From: Gemmatimonadales bacterium
GTDB lineage: Bacteria > Gemmatimonadota > Gemmatimonadetes > Palauibacterales > Palauibacteraceae
Assembly (NCBI GenBank): GCA_030608825.1
Contig: JAUWDL010000130.1
Coordinates: 1 to 5,110, forward strand
DNA: 5,110 nt
Direction: 5' to 3'
Part shown: positions 5,089-5,110 of the stretch, piece after piece
How the letters are laid out: each line of letters begins with the position of its first letter
Position numbering within the stretch: the stretch's first letter is position 1
Made by a program: the position numbers and the translations under genes
The notes under the pieces: generated by a model
The model's input: only the letters and a program-made list of their open reading frames with translations
Databases searched by the model: none
What the model was told of the DNA's origin: nothing

Positions 5089-5110
5089 TTGATCGTCGGG
5101 GACCATCTTC
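5089..5110 (+). CDS. Probable start of a plus-strand gene (partial, cut by window edge)
   Basis: A TTG codon at 5089, six bases after AGGAGG, opens a frame reading MIVGDHL to the window end. Seven residues allow no function call. TTG starts are less common, so the claim rests on the strong ribosome binding site. A competing frame begins at ATG 4953 after GGGGGAG and is open to the window end, but its product is Arg-rich and featureless and overlaps the hairpin cluster. If the 5089 start is right, this gene is divergent from the radical SAM gene. Confidence 0.4.

Overview
The window is G+C-rich, Gram-negative-type chromosomal DNA, probably from an uncultured or poorly sampled lineage of Myxococcota, deltaproteobacterial or Rokubacteria type. 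That placement is an impression from base composition, the bactofilin, the repeat style and the periplasmic-adaptor pair; nothing in the window fixes the taxon. No rRNA, tRNA, CRISPR array or intact transposase is visible.

Left part (1-744, minus strand): the first codons of a Rossmann-fold dinucleotide-binding protein run off the left edge (1-32), and a complete bactofilin gene lies upstream of it (187-744). A perfect 30-bp inverted repeat with a 35-nt loop (50-144) sits between them. It looks like a REP/MITE-type palindromic element or a very strong mRNA hairpin.

Middle (745-2200, plus strand): after a 182-bp divergent spacer comes a two-gene operon matching E. coli yiaW-yiaV. It encodes a small DUF3302 inner-membrane protein and an HlyD/EmrA-type membrane-fusion protein whose GTG start overlaps the preceding TGA. 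The adaptor has a clearly shortened coiled-coil hairpin compared with E. coli YiaV.

2201-2440: this gap holds a clear C-terminal remnant of an AraC-family regulator (about 45 residues of the second helix-turn-helix, no N-terminal part), followed by a 13-bp hairpin and a good ribosome binding site.

Right part (2441-4664): a PAPS-dependent sulfotransferase (plus) and a radical SAM enzyme of unrecognised substrate (minus) are convergent with only 10 bp between their stop codons. The radical SAM gene has less G+C than its neighbours in hand-counted samples and carries a C-terminal cysteine trio suggestive of a second Fe-S cluster. The remaining 424 bp (4665-5088) hold no convincing complete gene but contain several inverted repeats. 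At the right edge a consensus AGGAGG is followed by a TTG codon, the probable start of another plus-strand gene.

How the genes work together: only yiaW-yiaV is a convincing functional unit (envelope export or adaptor). Bactofilin is cytoskeletal. The sulfotransferase and radical SAM enzyme are tail-to-tail, so they do not share a transcript; any shared pathway is speculation.
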